DNA from: UKL13-2 sp043773745 | Lineage (GTDB): Bacteria; Pseudomonadota; Gammaproteobacteria; Burkholderiales; Usitatibacteraceae | DNA: 64,000 nucleotides | Direction of reading: 5' to 3' | NCBI GenBank assembly: GCA_043773745.1 | Contig: JAYVEV010000079.1 | Span: 1-64,000 of the forward strand | Shown here: positions 46,701 through 54,943 of the stretch, in pieces | How positions within the stretch are numbered: the first letter of the stretch is position 1 | Layout: each line of letters begins with the position of its first letter | Notes under the pieces: generated by a model | What the model saw: only the letters and a program-made list of their open reading frames with translations | Told to the model about the DNA's origin: nothing | The model's database searches: none | Position numbers and translations under genes: made by a program

Positions 46701-48534
46701 TTCCCGGCATATTCGCTTGGTGGCGGCTTTCGACCATCGCCATATTTTCCTGGACCCGGATCCTGATTCGTCCGCAAGCTTCATTGAGCGCGAGCGCATG
46801 TTTAATCTTCCCCGTTCAAGCTGGGATGATTACAACAAGGCTTTAATCTCCAAAGGTGGCGGTGTGTTTCCGCGCGGCGCGAAATCGATCCAGATTTCAC
46901 CGGAAGTTAGAAAGTCCCTCGATATAAGTGCAGATAGCATGTCGCCTGTTGAGTTGATGCGCGCCATTTTGAAAGCACCGGTCGATTTGTTTTACAACGG
47001 TGGAATCGGCACATATATAAAAGCCAGTTACCAAAGCCATGCAGAAGTCGGCGACCGTGCTACCGATGCGCTGCGTATCAACGGCAATGAGCTCCGCTGT
47101 AAGGTCGTCGCCGAAGGCGGCAACTTGGGCGCGACCCAGTTGGGTCGCGTCGAAGCAGCCATGAATGGCGTACGTATTAACACCGATGCAATTGATAATT
47201 CGGCCGGGGTAGACTGTTCTGACCATGAAGTGAATATCAAAATTTTGATTGACGCTATTATTGATCGGGGCGCTTTGAGACTCGACGAGCGCGATGAATT
47301 GCTGGCTTCCATGACCGATGAAGTCGGGGCGCTGGTATTGCAGGACAATTATTTTCAAACCCAGACATTGTCAGTCTCGGGTGTGCGGGCTGAAAAATTA
47401 CTAGATGCGCAAGCCCGCTTCATTCGCCACCAGGAAAAAACCGGACGCCTCAATCGTGCGGTGGAATATCTGCCTAACGACGAGGAAATCGCCGAACGTA
47501 AAGCCAATAAGAAAGGCCTTACCTCGCCGGAACGGGCAGTGCTACTCGCTTATAGCAAAATGGAATTATTCGACGAGTTGCTCAAATCAACCCTGATTGA
47601 CGATGAATATGTCGCAAAAGAACTGATTACCTACTTCCCCACTGCGCTACAAAAACGCTTTGCGTCGATCATGCCAAGCCACGCTTTAAAGCGTGAAATT
47701 ATTGCAACCGTCGTGGCCAACGGCACGATCAATCGCACTGGCAGCGTGTTTGTAAACCGCATGCTTGAGGAAACCGGCGCTTCGGCCCCCGAAGTGGTTC
47801 GCTGCTATATTTTGGCGCGTGATGTGTTTGGCCTGCTGCCGGTTTGGCAAGCCATTGACGCACTCGACAATAAAGTGCCCGCAGCAATCCAAAACGAGAT
47901 GGTGATAGAGGTCGGCCGCTTGGTACTGCGCGCCACCCTTTGGTTTTTACGTCGTCGCTCGGAACAAATGCCGATTGCACAAGTGCTGGCATTTTTTGCT
48001 CCCGGCGTGGCGGCAGTTTCATCACAGCTGGGTCAGTTTTTATCAGCTGAAGATCTCGCCGCCATCAAACAGGCTGAATTCCACCTCACCGAACGGGGTG
48101 TTCCCACTGAATTGGCGATAGCAGTGGCGAGACTGGATGCAATGTATTCGGTGCTCGATATTGTTGAAATCTCTGTGGAAAAATCGCGAGAAGTACAACT
48201 TGCCGGTGCTGTTTATTTTGCCCTAGTCGGCAAATTGGATCTGCGTTGGGCTACCAGCCAAATCGCTGCACTCCCTGCCGATACGCACTGGCAGGCAATG
48301 GCGCGCGCTGCCATGCGTGACGATATCGCCAACCTGCAGCGGCAGCTGACTGCCTGCGTCCTGAGTCTGTCCCCTCAGCTAAGCGATGCGACAGAGCTTA
48401 TCGCCGCCTGGTCGACTCACCATGAGAAAGCGCTCAACCGAATGCGTGAAGTGATGGACGACCTGAAGCATGCACGAGAATCGGACTTAGCTATGTTGTC
48501 CGTATTGCTGCGTGAACTTCGCGTGCTGGCCTAG
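43711..48534 (+). CDS. gdhB: NAD-specific glutamate dehydrogenase, 180-kDa type
   Basis: Oxidises glutamate to 2-oxoglutarate, mainly in amino-acid catabolism. 1607 residues from the ATG at 43711; a TTG 18 bp upstream is in frame but less likely. A long N-terminal regulatory part (ACT-like segments, e.g. FINDDMPFLVDSIAMEI and FLTWVGDNHFTFLGFRDYE) precedes the catalytic region, with RGGLRWSDRPEDFRTEVLGL, KNAVIVPVGSKGGF, GVGDMSGDVFGNGMLLS and the Rossmann-like part VAEGGNLGATQLGR. All match the large bacterial family (gdhB of Pseudomonas). It heads a plus-strand run of five closely spaced genes. Confidence 0.96.
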   Translation: MTTSTSHSAEQRKNTLLAEMDKLIDEKVPAKDRAAAKAFAASYYREMDPEDFATRDAASWCEIALNHLRFGQEFQTGAAKMRIFSPKMDEHGWTSSTTVIEFINDDMPFLVDSIAMEINRQGIATHFVIHPLFDASRDNHGQLIELTPPHDGVKLESWIHVEVERITDPARIKALGDGLVAVLSDVRSSVEDWPQMKAKVAEILSSMSGAAKVVPLEELDEARAFLTWVGDNHFTFLGFRDYELADQNGQDVLKIVSKSGLGILREPKLGGVSASFNELPPEIRALAKQPQLLVLTKANSRATVHRVGYLDYIGVKRFNVDGKVIGERRFVGLYTSSTYHANPQEIPLLRQKIQRVMTRAGFPHSSHAGKNLFSILETYPRDELFQIDEETLFDTAMGILRLGERARTRVFVRRDVYARFYSCLIFLPRENYNTEVRVKLQEILKRAFNGTSAEFNVQLSESVLARVHMLVRTSPTANTNVDLKALEAEIVAAISRWEDGVFAALNATSGEAAANAARRDFVLPFPAAYREDVSAVEAVQDFTTAQKLTADNAVAMSLYQIAGASANTLRFRLFRLGAAVPLSASLPMLENMGVKVDSERSYVIERHTDPAIHIHDFGLVHSLKVFDLAVVKTKFEDAFGRIWAKQVENDGFNRLTLAAALASEEIIMLRAYAKYLKQAGFTYSQSYIEQTLANHAAITQALAVLFHQRFDPSQSAGEATSVDTVKRIQALLDNVVNADEDRILRRFLSVIQATLRTNYYQLDNNGHRKAYLSLKLESAKVPELPEPKPLFEIFVYSPRVEGIHLRGGKVARGGLRWSDRPEDFRTEVLGLVKAQQVKNAVIVPVGSKGGFVLKAAPPAADREAYMKEGVACYQTFLRGLLDLTDNLVKGQVVPPKQVVRHDEDDPYLVVAADKGTATFSDYANAISKEYGHWLGDAFASGGSVGYDHKKMGITAKGAWESVKRHFREIDFNTQTTDFTVAGVGDMSGDVFGNGMLLSRHIRLVAAFDHRHIFLDPDPDSSASFIERERMFNLPRSSWDDYNKALISKGGGVFPRGAKSIQISPEVRKSLDISADSMSPVELMRAILKAPVDLFYNGGIGTYIKASYQSHAEVGDRATDALRINGNELRCKVVAEGGNLGATQLGRVEAAMNGVRINTDAIDNSAGVDCSDHEVNIKILIDAIIDRGALRLDERDELLASMTDEVGALVLQDNYFQTQTLSVSGVRAEKLLDAQARFIRHQEKTGRLNRAVEYLPNDEEIAERKANKKGLTSPERAVLLAYSKMELFDELLKSTLIDDEYVAKELITYFPTALQKRFASIMPSHALKREIIATVVANGTINRTGSVFVNRMLEETGASAPEVVRCYILARDVFGLLPVWQAIDALDNKVPAAIQNEMVIEVGRLVLRATLWFLRRRSEQMPIAQVLAFFAPGVAAVSSQLGQFLSAEDLAAIKQAEFHLTERGVPTELAIAVARLDAMYSVLDIVEISVEKSREVQLAGAVYFALVGKLDLRWATSQIAALPADTHWQAMARAAMRDDIANLQRQLTACVLSLSPQLSDATELIAAWSTHHEKALNRMREVMDDLKHARESDLAMLSVLLRELRVLA

Positions 48535-48545
48535 GACTAATACGC

Positions 48546-49058
48546 ATGGTAATCAAACTTTCAGCACGTGCCGTGTTTTCGGTTATTGCACTGGTTTGCG
48601 CAGCATTGCTTGCGACCGCCTATCAATTGCAGTACGGCGCACAGCACCAGCAGCCCTGCCCCCTATGTATTTTGCAACGGTATGCTTACATGGGCATTGC
48701 CATGGTTGCGTTAGTCGGTTCCATTCACGGCCCGCGACGAGCTGCCGGCATGATCTACAACGCTATCATCGCGCTGATCGCATTCTCCGGAGCCGCTTGC
48801 GCAGTTTGGCAGCTCAGCAAAGGTGACACCATGCAATCCTGCTTGGCTGATCCCATTGGCACTTTTGTCAACACATTACCCAGCGCTAATTGGTGGCCTG
48901 AGTATTTTTTTGCAACGGGTGGTTGTGCAGATAAATATCCACCCATACTCGGTATATCGGTAGCCGCTTGGTCACTGATTTGGTTTAGTTTACTGGCGGC
49001 ATTTTCAATCGCCCTGCTCGCAAAAGCCAGACGTGCCTCCCGAACGGTTAATTTATAA
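48546..49058 (+). CDS. dsbB: disulfide bond formation protein DsbB
   Basis: Inner-membrane oxidase that reoxidises DsbA and passes electrons to quinone. 170 residues, four membrane segments, first periplasmic loop with CPLC (Cys38 and Cys41) followed by ILQRYAYMG, second loop with Cys pairs in MQSCLADP and GGCADKYPP. Starts 11 bp after the GDH stop and overlaps the next gene by one base (TAATG). Confidence 0.93.
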   Translation: MVIKLSARAVFSVIALVCAALLATAYQLQYGAQHQQPCPLCILQRYAYMGIAMVALVGSIHGPRRAAGMIYNAIIALIAFSGAACAVWQLSKGDTMQSCLADPIGTFVNTLPSANWWPEYFFATGGCADKYPPILGISVAAWSLIWFSLLAAFSIALLAKARRASRTVNL

Positions 49059-49525
49059 TGGAATCCAAAACAACGGGTAGCCCACAGCGGGTTGCCCAGT
49101 GGTTAACATTGCTGGGCGCTATTCCATTTGTAGCGCTGGTCGCTATGCTGTTTATTGGCGATACTACGCAAAAAACGCAAACTGAACAGACCGTACAGCT
49201 GCTGACTACATACGCGACTGTTATTTTATCGTTTCTTGGCGGCATTCAATGGGGTTTGGGCATTGCGGTCTCCGACACCGCACCACGCAGTGCGATAACA
49301 CTTTTTTTCTTATCCATCGTGCCATCTTTGCTGGCATGGACCATGTTATTTGTGTCGCACCCTACCTCACGCATATTGGTCGCCATTTTTCTGTTCGGCT
49401 TTGTGTGGACCATTGATACACTACTGAATTTGCAGAAGCTTATCCCAGCTTGGTTTTACAAATTACGGTCCATTATTTCTTTTATTGTGATCGTCACATT
49501 GGCCATTGCTGTTGCCAAACTATAA
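49058..49525 (+). CDS. DUF3429 membrane protein
   Basis: 155 residues with five hydrophobic segments. The YATVILSFLGGIQWGLGI stretch is the DUF3429 signature. Function unknown. Its ATG overlaps the dsbB stop, so it is translationally coupled with dsbB. Confidence 0.82.
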   Translation: MESKTTGSPQRVAQWLTLLGAIPFVALVAMLFIGDTTQKTQTEQTVQLLTTYATVILSFLGGIQWGLGIAVSDTAPRSAITLFFLSIVPSLLAWTMLFVSHPTSRILVAIFLFGFVWTIDTLLNLQKLIPAWFYKLRSIISFIVIVTLAIAVAKL

Positions 49526-49553
49526 CTATTATTTAATAAATACTGATATCAAT

Positions 49554-49994
49554 ATGACCGAGCCTATCTGGTACCACCGCCCCACATTAAAAGAGCTCAA
49601 TAATCCGTCGGCACCAAACTTGGTAACGCATCTGGGTATTGAGTTCACCGAAGTCGGTGACGATTATCTGAAAGCGCGTATGCCGGTGGATCATCGTACC
49701 CACCAGCCGATGGGCCTATTGCACGGCGGCGCATCGGTGGCACTGGCTGAGACTATGGGCAGTGCAGGCGCCTTTCTGGCGGTGGATCATACCAAATACA
49801 ATGTAGTCGGGCTAGAGATTAACGCCAACCATATTCGTGGCGTACGCTCGGGTTTTGTGATTGGCACGGCGCGTCCCCTGCACATCGGCAAGACCACCCA
49901 GGTTTGGGAAATTCGCATCACTGATGAAGCAGACAAGCTCGTCACGATTTCTCGCCTTACGATAGCGATTTTGACAAAACCGCCCGCTGCCTGA
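49554..49994 (+). CDS. hotdog-fold acyl-CoA thioesterase (PaaI/EntH type)
   Basis: 146 residues from the ATG at 49554. Hotdog motif MGLLHGGASVALAETMGSAGAF with the catalytic Glu, and conserved VGLEINANHIRGVRSG. Such enzymes hydrolyse hydroxybenzoyl- or phenylacetyl-CoA or free stalled aryl carrier proteins. The substrate cannot be told. Lies 28 bp after the DUF3429 gene. Confidence 0.88.
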   Translation: MTEPIWYHRPTLKELNNPSAPNLVTHLGIEFTEVGDDYLKARMPVDHRTHQPMGLLHGGASVALAETMGSAGAFLAVDHTKYNVVGLEINANHIRGVRSGFVIGTARPLHIGKTTQVWEIRITDEADKLVTISRLTIAILTKPPAA

Positions 49995-50039
49995 TTGTCT
50001 CCCTGACTTACTTTTTGACATTTACCGCCTGATATCAAT

Positions 50040-51248
50040 TTGAAACGCGTTACCCATTTTTTCACACCCTATCGCGATTTTCTGAATCTTCCTGATGTTG
50101 GTGTGACCCTGATCATCACGTTTTTGTCGCGTATGCCGGTTGGTATGATGGGGCTCTCAATGGTGATGTATCTGCGCGAATCGTTGGGAAATTTCAAAGT
50201 AGCCGGCAGTGTGCTGGGCATATATTTTTTTTCGATGGCCATCGCGGCACCTGTGCAGGGTCGCATCATTGACCGGATCGGCCCACTGCTGCCGCTGCGC
50301 GTAACCGGCGTCTTGGAGCCGGTGGCCTTCGCGTTCTTTATCGCTGCGCTTTGGTGGCACTGGCAAATTGCCACGGTATTTATATTTGCCGCACTGATGG
50401 GCATTTTCTCACCCCCCATTACAGTACTGACACGCACTTTATGGCGTCATCGTTTTGAGAGCGATGCTGATCGTCGCATGGCTTTTTCAGTCGACTCCGT
50501 GCTGATGGAAATGAATTTCACTATCGGTCCGGCGCTGATGGGCGCGATTCTCGCGTTCAGCAATCCACGTGCAGCCATCCTCACAGCGTGGGTGGTGCTC
50601 TCGTTATCGATCATTGCTTTTTTGCGTTCGCCTGCGCTCAGATATTGGCAGCAGGAGCTACCAACAGAACGGCATTTATTGGGGCCGCTGACGGAACCTA
50701 AACTGATTTTGTTATTCATTACCGTATTTGGCTTAACGACGGCCTGCGGCCTTATGGAAGTGGGCTATCCCGCGTACGCGACAGCGTTGGCAACTCCCGC
50801 CTTTGCGGGGCTACTATTGGCACTTAACTCAATGGGCAGCGCAATCGGCGGCGCAATATATGGCGGCTTGCATATCAAGATGCCCGTTGAACGGCAATTC
50901 TCGCTGCTATTGGGGCTGTTTGCAGTGCCATTGATGTTACATGGCGTGATCGACAGTCAGCTTGGATTTGCAGCCATCGCCTTTATCGCAGGCTTCACAA
51001 TTTCTCCGGCATTCGCCGCGCAAACATTGATGGTTTCACGCCTCGCGCCCGCTAAATATGCAACCGAAGCGTTCACGTGGTCGGCGACCTTTATTGTCTG
51101 CGGATTGGGAGCGGGTATGGCGGCAGCAGGCAGCCTATCAGAGACCGTTCATGTTAAGGCCCCGTTTGTCGTTGCAGGCCTTCTAATGTTGTCGATGGCA
51201 GCGCTGGCTTTAATGCTGAAGCTTAAGCCACTTCGGTCTGAGCGCTGA
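50040..51248 (+). CDS. MFS transporter
   Basis: 402 residues, 12 hydrophobic segments, motif A-like GRIIDRIGPLLPLR after TM2. The start must be the TTG at 50040, because a stop lies three codons upstream and the next ATG is inside TM1. Substrate unknown. Last gene of the GDH run, convergent with the DUF1178 gene. Confidence 0.85.
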   Translation: MKRVTHFFTPYRDFLNLPDVGVTLIITFLSRMPVGMMGLSMVMYLRESLGNFKVAGSVLGIYFFSMAIAAPVQGRIIDRIGPLLPLRVTGVLEPVAFAFFIAALWWHWQIATVFIFAALMGIFSPPITVLTRTLWRHRFESDADRRMAFSVDSVLMEMNFTIGPALMGAILAFSNPRAAILTAWVVLSLSIIAFLRSPALRYWQQELPTERHLLGPLTEPKLILLFITVFGLTTACGLMEVGYPAYATALATPAFAGLLLALNSMGSAIGGAIYGGLHIKMPVERQFSLLLGLFAVPLMLHGVIDSQLGFAAIAFIAGFTISPAFAAQTLMVSRLAPAKYATEAFTWSATFIVCGLGAGMAAAGSLSETVHVKAPFVVAGLLMLSMAALALMLKLKPLRSER

Positions 51249-51261
51249 TGCAAAAGCCAAG

Positions 51262-51750
51262 CTACTGAATACCTTCGTCCAGCAGCACACCCGGCAGTAA
51301 CGAGACAGTCTCAATGCCCTCATCCCGCAATGCAACGGCCTCATCAACCGACACACGGCCACGAATATTGCGATGCGATTCTTCACCGTAATGGATGCGA
51401 CGCGCTATCTCAGCAAACTCCGTACCGACGTTTTCGGTATGGTTCAGCACAAAGTTTTTGAACTGCCTGAGCATATGTTCTTGCAAACCGGGAAGCATGG
51501 AGGCCGCTAGCACCTCCTGACCATCAGGGGCTTGGGAAGCGCGATTTTGCGCACTGTCGCTATCTTTACCGCGCGTGGCAGACGCACCTGAGTTAATACG
51601 CGGCGCTGAAAGTTGCTTGGTAATGTGTTTATCACCACAGATCGGACATTCCACCAAGCCGCTGGCAGCTTGACGATCAAAATCGTCCGCCGATCGGAAC
51701 CAGCCGTCAAAGGTATGCTGCTCCGAACAAGATAAGTTAAAAACGATCAT
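51262..51750 (-). CDS. DUF1178 family protein
   Basis: 162 residues from the ATG at 51750. Typical N-terminus MIVFNLSCSEQHTFDGWFRS with a zinc-ribbon-like pair of CPIC and an earlier Cys, a Gly/Ser/Lys linker, and the C-terminal region IHYGEESHRNIRGRV. Function unknown; widespread in proteobacteria. Confidence 0.87.
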   Translation of the reverse strand: MIVFNLSCSEQHTFDGWFRSADDFDRQAASGLVECPICGDKHITKQLSAPRINSGASATRGKDSDSAQNRASQAPDGQEVLAASMLPGLQEHMLRQFKNFVLNHTENVGTEFAEIARRIHYGEESHRNIRGRVSVDEAVALRDEGIETVSLLPGVLLDEGIQ

Positions 51751-51860
51751 TAGGCTCTCAAATTTCAATGGCGAATAGTGCGTGATGTTGCACTACAACA
51801 TGGTGATGAATGACTAATTTTCAAGTTGAAAGCGACTGCCCTGTTATCAAGTAACGCAGC

Positions 51861-53471
51861 CTATGGCTTAAAAGTGGACGCAAAGCGCTTTCGTAACTCG
51901 TTTTTTTGCACTTTACCCATTGCGTTGCGCGGCAGGTCTTCCACCAAAAAAACCCGTTTTGGCACTTTAAAATTGGCTAGTTTCGCTTTGAGCATGGCAA
52001 TGATGATCGGCTCTGATAATCCTGCCGGCCATTCTCCAGAAGCCGAATCCACCTTTGACTTTGGCACAATCACCACTGCCACCGCCTCACCAAAATCTGG
52101 ATGTGGCAGGCCAATCACCGCGCTTTCTGCCACCTCGGGAATGTCGTCAATCAACAGTTCAATTTCCTTCGGATAAATGTTGTATCCGCCGGAAATAACG
52201 AGATCTTTCGAACGACCCACGATATTGATATAACCATCAATATCCAAAAGCCCCAAATCGCCGGTTTTGAAAAAGCCATCTCCGGTAAATTCTTCCTTGT
52301 TTTTTTCGGGCATGCGCCAGTAGCCAGGCAATACATTGGGGCCTTTGACCTGCAAGGCACCGACTTCATTTGGCTTGGCAATAGTGATGCCTTCACCTTC
52401 ACCTTCATTTTCAGTGACGATACGCACGGTCACACCAGGCAAAGCTTGGCCAACTGTGCCGCCTTTGCGTTCGCCAATCAGCGGGTTGGATGTGATCATG
52501 CCAGTCTCGGTCATGCCGTAGCGTTCCAGTATCGTATGGCCAGTGCGGGTTTGAAATTCACTGAAAGTTTCGGCCAGTAAAGGTGCCGAGCCCGACACAA
52601 ACAGCCTAATATTTTTGCAAGTTTCCCGGTTGAACGAAGGCTCGACTAATAGTCGCGTGTACATCGTGGGCACACCCATGAAAACCGTGGCCTGTTCAAA
52701 TGCAGCAATCGCTGCTTTGGCCTCAAATTTATTATGAAAGATCATGCGTCCGCCCTGATCCGCATTAAGTAGCGCCGTGTGCGCCGCTACAAACAGGCCA
52801 TGCACATGAAATAACGGCAAGGCGTGCAACAGCACATCGCCCGACTGGAAGCCCCAGTGCTGGTGGAGTGTGAGTGCGTTCGAACTCAGATTGCGATGGG
52901 TGATCATGGCACCCTTGCTACGGCCAGTGGTGCCCGATGTGTAGAGTATTGCGGCAAGATCATCATCCCCACGCCGAACAATTTCAGATGAAAACTCTAT
53001 ATTAGACGAGGCTTTTGAGGCATTTATACCCCAAGAACCCCCCCCTGTCTCATTCAACGTATAGCGATGTGCAATATTCAGCCGCATGCAAATCGGCGCA
53101 ATCCAGCTTTCATCCTGCGGTGAGTGAATCACAAGCTGCGGCTCGGCGTCTCCTAAAAAATAAGCGATTTCGCCTTCACGATAAGCACTATTGAGAGGCA
53201 AATAAACTACCCCTGCTTTCAGGCAGGCCAGATATAACATCAACGCCTCAGGTGATTTTTCAACCTGTACTGCAACACGTTCGCCCGGCGCAACGCCTAA
53301 TGTTCGAATAAAATTTGTGTATTGCGCAATCGTCGCTTCAAATTCCGCAAATGTGATGATGCGTTTAATTAGCCCGGTTCCCGCTGCTTCGATAACGACC
53401 CGTGATTTATCGTTCGGGAATCGGGACTCGAAAAGTGCATACAGATTTTTGTTCTTCAGACTTTGGCTCAT
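51861..53471 (-). CDS. malonyl-CoA synthetase MatB-like acyl-CoA synthetase
   Basis: 536 residues of the ANL superfamily. Predicted to join malonate (or a related dicarboxylate) to CoA with ATP. Motifs: AMP-binding ILYTSGTTGRSKGAMITHRN, core PLFHVHGLFVAAH, ERYGMTETGM, the hinge GFFKTGDLGLLDIDGYINIVGRSKDLVISGGYNIYP split over the linker, and the catalytic Lys in RNAMGKVQKN. The HVHGL segment and overall look fit MatB. It follows a malonate-decarboxylase-like carboxyltransferase gene by 40 bp on the same strand. Confidence 0.83.
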   Translation of the reverse strand: MSQSLKNKNLYALFESRFPNDKSRVVIEAAGTGLIKRIITFAEFEATIAQYTNFIRTLGVAPGERVAVQVEKSPEALMLYLACLKAGVVYLPLNSAYREGEIAYFLGDAEPQLVIHSPQDESWIAPICMRLNIAHRYTLNETGGGSWGINASKASSNIEFSSEIVRRGDDDLAAILYTSGTTGRSKGAMITHRNLSSNALTLHQHWGFQSGDVLLHALPLFHVHGLFVAAHTALLNADQGGRMIFHNKFEAKAAIAAFEQATVFMGVPTMYTRLLVEPSFNRETCKNIRLFVSGSAPLLAETFSEFQTRTGHTILERYGMTETGMITSNPLIGERKGGTVGQALPGVTVRIVTENEGEGEGITIAKPNEVGALQVKGPNVLPGYWRMPEKNKEEFTGDGFFKTGDLGLLDIDGYINIVGRSKDLVISGGYNIYPKEIELLIDDIPEVAESAVIGLPHPDFGEAVAVVIVPKSKVDSASGEWPAGLSEPIIIAMLKAKLANFKVPKRVFLVEDLPRNAMGKVQKNELRKRFASTFKP

Positions 53472-53511
53472 TATTTATAAGTTCATCCTATGCCAATGGC
53501 TTCTGCGATCT

Positions 53512-54753
53512 CTAGCTACGCAGGAAACCAACCTTCAATTCATCATCAGCCACACCTGACTTCAAGTAATCAGACAGATTATATTTCGCAACTTCAGCTT
53601 CGCCTAAAATACTCGCGACTGCCTTGCTCGGAAGCAATTGAATATTCGCACCATGCAGTAGATTCACCTTGTGCGACGCAGCCGCTAGTGCCACATACAC
53701 GCCTCCGCCGACGCGTCCCAGCACAGTAGTTTCAATCACGGTTCCGACCTTAGCCAAACTCATCAGTGCAAGTGCCAAATCAGCTAGATAGCACGATAAC
53801 ATTGCGCGCTCATCATCGAGCTGCGCCGAATGCGCCTCGCAATCGACCAGTATGTGCAATCGCGTAGGTGCTTTCTTCACCAGGCTCCATACACGCTCTG
53901 CCAGCGCCCAGGTCCGCGCCACTCCAAGCAGCCGTTTATCAATAATGCCCAGCAAATAAATTTTGCCATCTGCGTCTTGTGCATTACCAAAAAATACGCT
54001 CGCCGTTTCGAACCCCTGATAGCCCAGTGGATAAAGTGCTGTTAAATCTTTGCGCTGAACCGGTTCTTCTTTGATCCCCGTCAATGCCGACTGGATACCT
54101 GGATGCGCGCCCAGTATTTGATGTTGTCGATACCAATTTTTTTCTGCTGGGGCAGCGTCAAAATCCCAATGCAACACGTTAAGTGGCGAAAGCTTTGCGC
54201 GCGCGGCAGCCCCAATGCCTGCTTCGGTAATCGCCCGAAAGGCATCATCCAGGGCAGATGCCTCGGCAGCTGCTGCCAGAATGGTTGGCCCAGACATAGC
54301 GAGCTGAGTACTCGTTGAAAATACACGCAAATCAGCCAATGCTGCCAGCATGCTGGCACCGCCGTAGCAATGTGTTCCCAGCAGCGCAGTGATCGGCGCA
54401 CCGGAGAGCGCCATTTCCAGCGCTGCACGATACATCTGGCGGAATGCACCCAACGCAGATAGACCTTCCGAAACGCGCGCGCCGGCAGAATCCAGATACA
54501 GCAACAACGGCGTTTTTTGCGTAGTGATGATGCGAAACAGGCTTGCTAACTTGTTGCACTCTCTTGCACCAATCGAGCCCGATGCGGTTTTATTTTCGAC
54601 CAATGCAATATGTATTGGAAATCCATTAAGCGTGCCGTGTCCCAAGGTGAGATTACCAGTTGACTCGCCTAGCGGCATAAAATCAGTGGTAGATCTTAAA
54701 AGCTGTAGCGTTTCGGCAGGCGTCATCGTGGGGTTGATGACGCGCGCTGCCAA
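53512..54753 (-). CDS. fused MdcD/MdcE-like biotin-independent carboxyltransferase
   Basis: 413 residues of the crotonase/carboxyltransferase superfamily. The N-terminal half has YLDSAGARVSEGLSALG, HCYGGASMLAALADLR and AMSGPTIL, as in malonate decarboxylase beta subunit and AccD. The C-terminal half has LGRVGGGVYVALAAASHKVN and ANIQLLP, as in the gamma subunit. Thus both subunits are in one chain. The start is TTG at 54753: GAGG lies eight bases upstream, whereas the ATG at 54726 has none. No mdcA or mdcC acyl-carrier genes are near. Confidence 0.78.
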   Translation of the reverse strand: MAARVINPTMTPAETLQLLRSTTDFMPLGESTGNLTLGHGTLNGFPIHIALVENKTASGSIGARECNKLASLFRIITTQKTPLLLYLDSAGARVSEGLSALGAFRQMYRAALEMALSGAPITALLGTHCYGGASMLAALADLRVFSTSTQLAMSGPTILAAAAEASALDDAFRAITEAGIGAAARAKLSPLNVLHWDFDAAPAEKNWYRQHQILGAHPGIQSALTGIKEEPVQRKDLTALYPLGYQGFETASVFFGNAQDADGKIYLLGIIDKRLLGVARTWALAERVWSLVKKAPTRLHILVDCEAHSAQLDDERAMLSCYLADLALALMSLAKVGTVIETTVLGRVGGGVYVALAAASHKVNLLHGANIQLLPSKAVASILGEAEVAKYNLSDYLKSGVADDELKVGFLRS

Positions 54754-54884
54754 AGCTTAAACCTCAGCGCTTTATCGTCATACTGAAATTGTCGTTAGAC
54801 CAGATTATAGCGCCCTGTTAAACTGGCAGCCTTCAGCGTTAAGCTGTAGCAAAAATGCATTTCCAACTAAACACAGAGCGTACT

Positions 54885-54924
54885 TCTTTACGAACCAATC
54901 AGAATCTTTACGAACCAATCAGAA
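54885..54924. repeat. 20-bp perfect tandem duplication before prlC
   Basis: TCTTTACGAACCAATCAGAA occurs twice head to tail (54885-54904 and 54905-54924), ending 19 bp before the prlC ATG. Slippage or recent duplication could change spacing of prlC promoter or leader elements. Confidence 0.85.
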
Positions 54925-54943
54925 CGCTTGCTTAACGAAGAAA

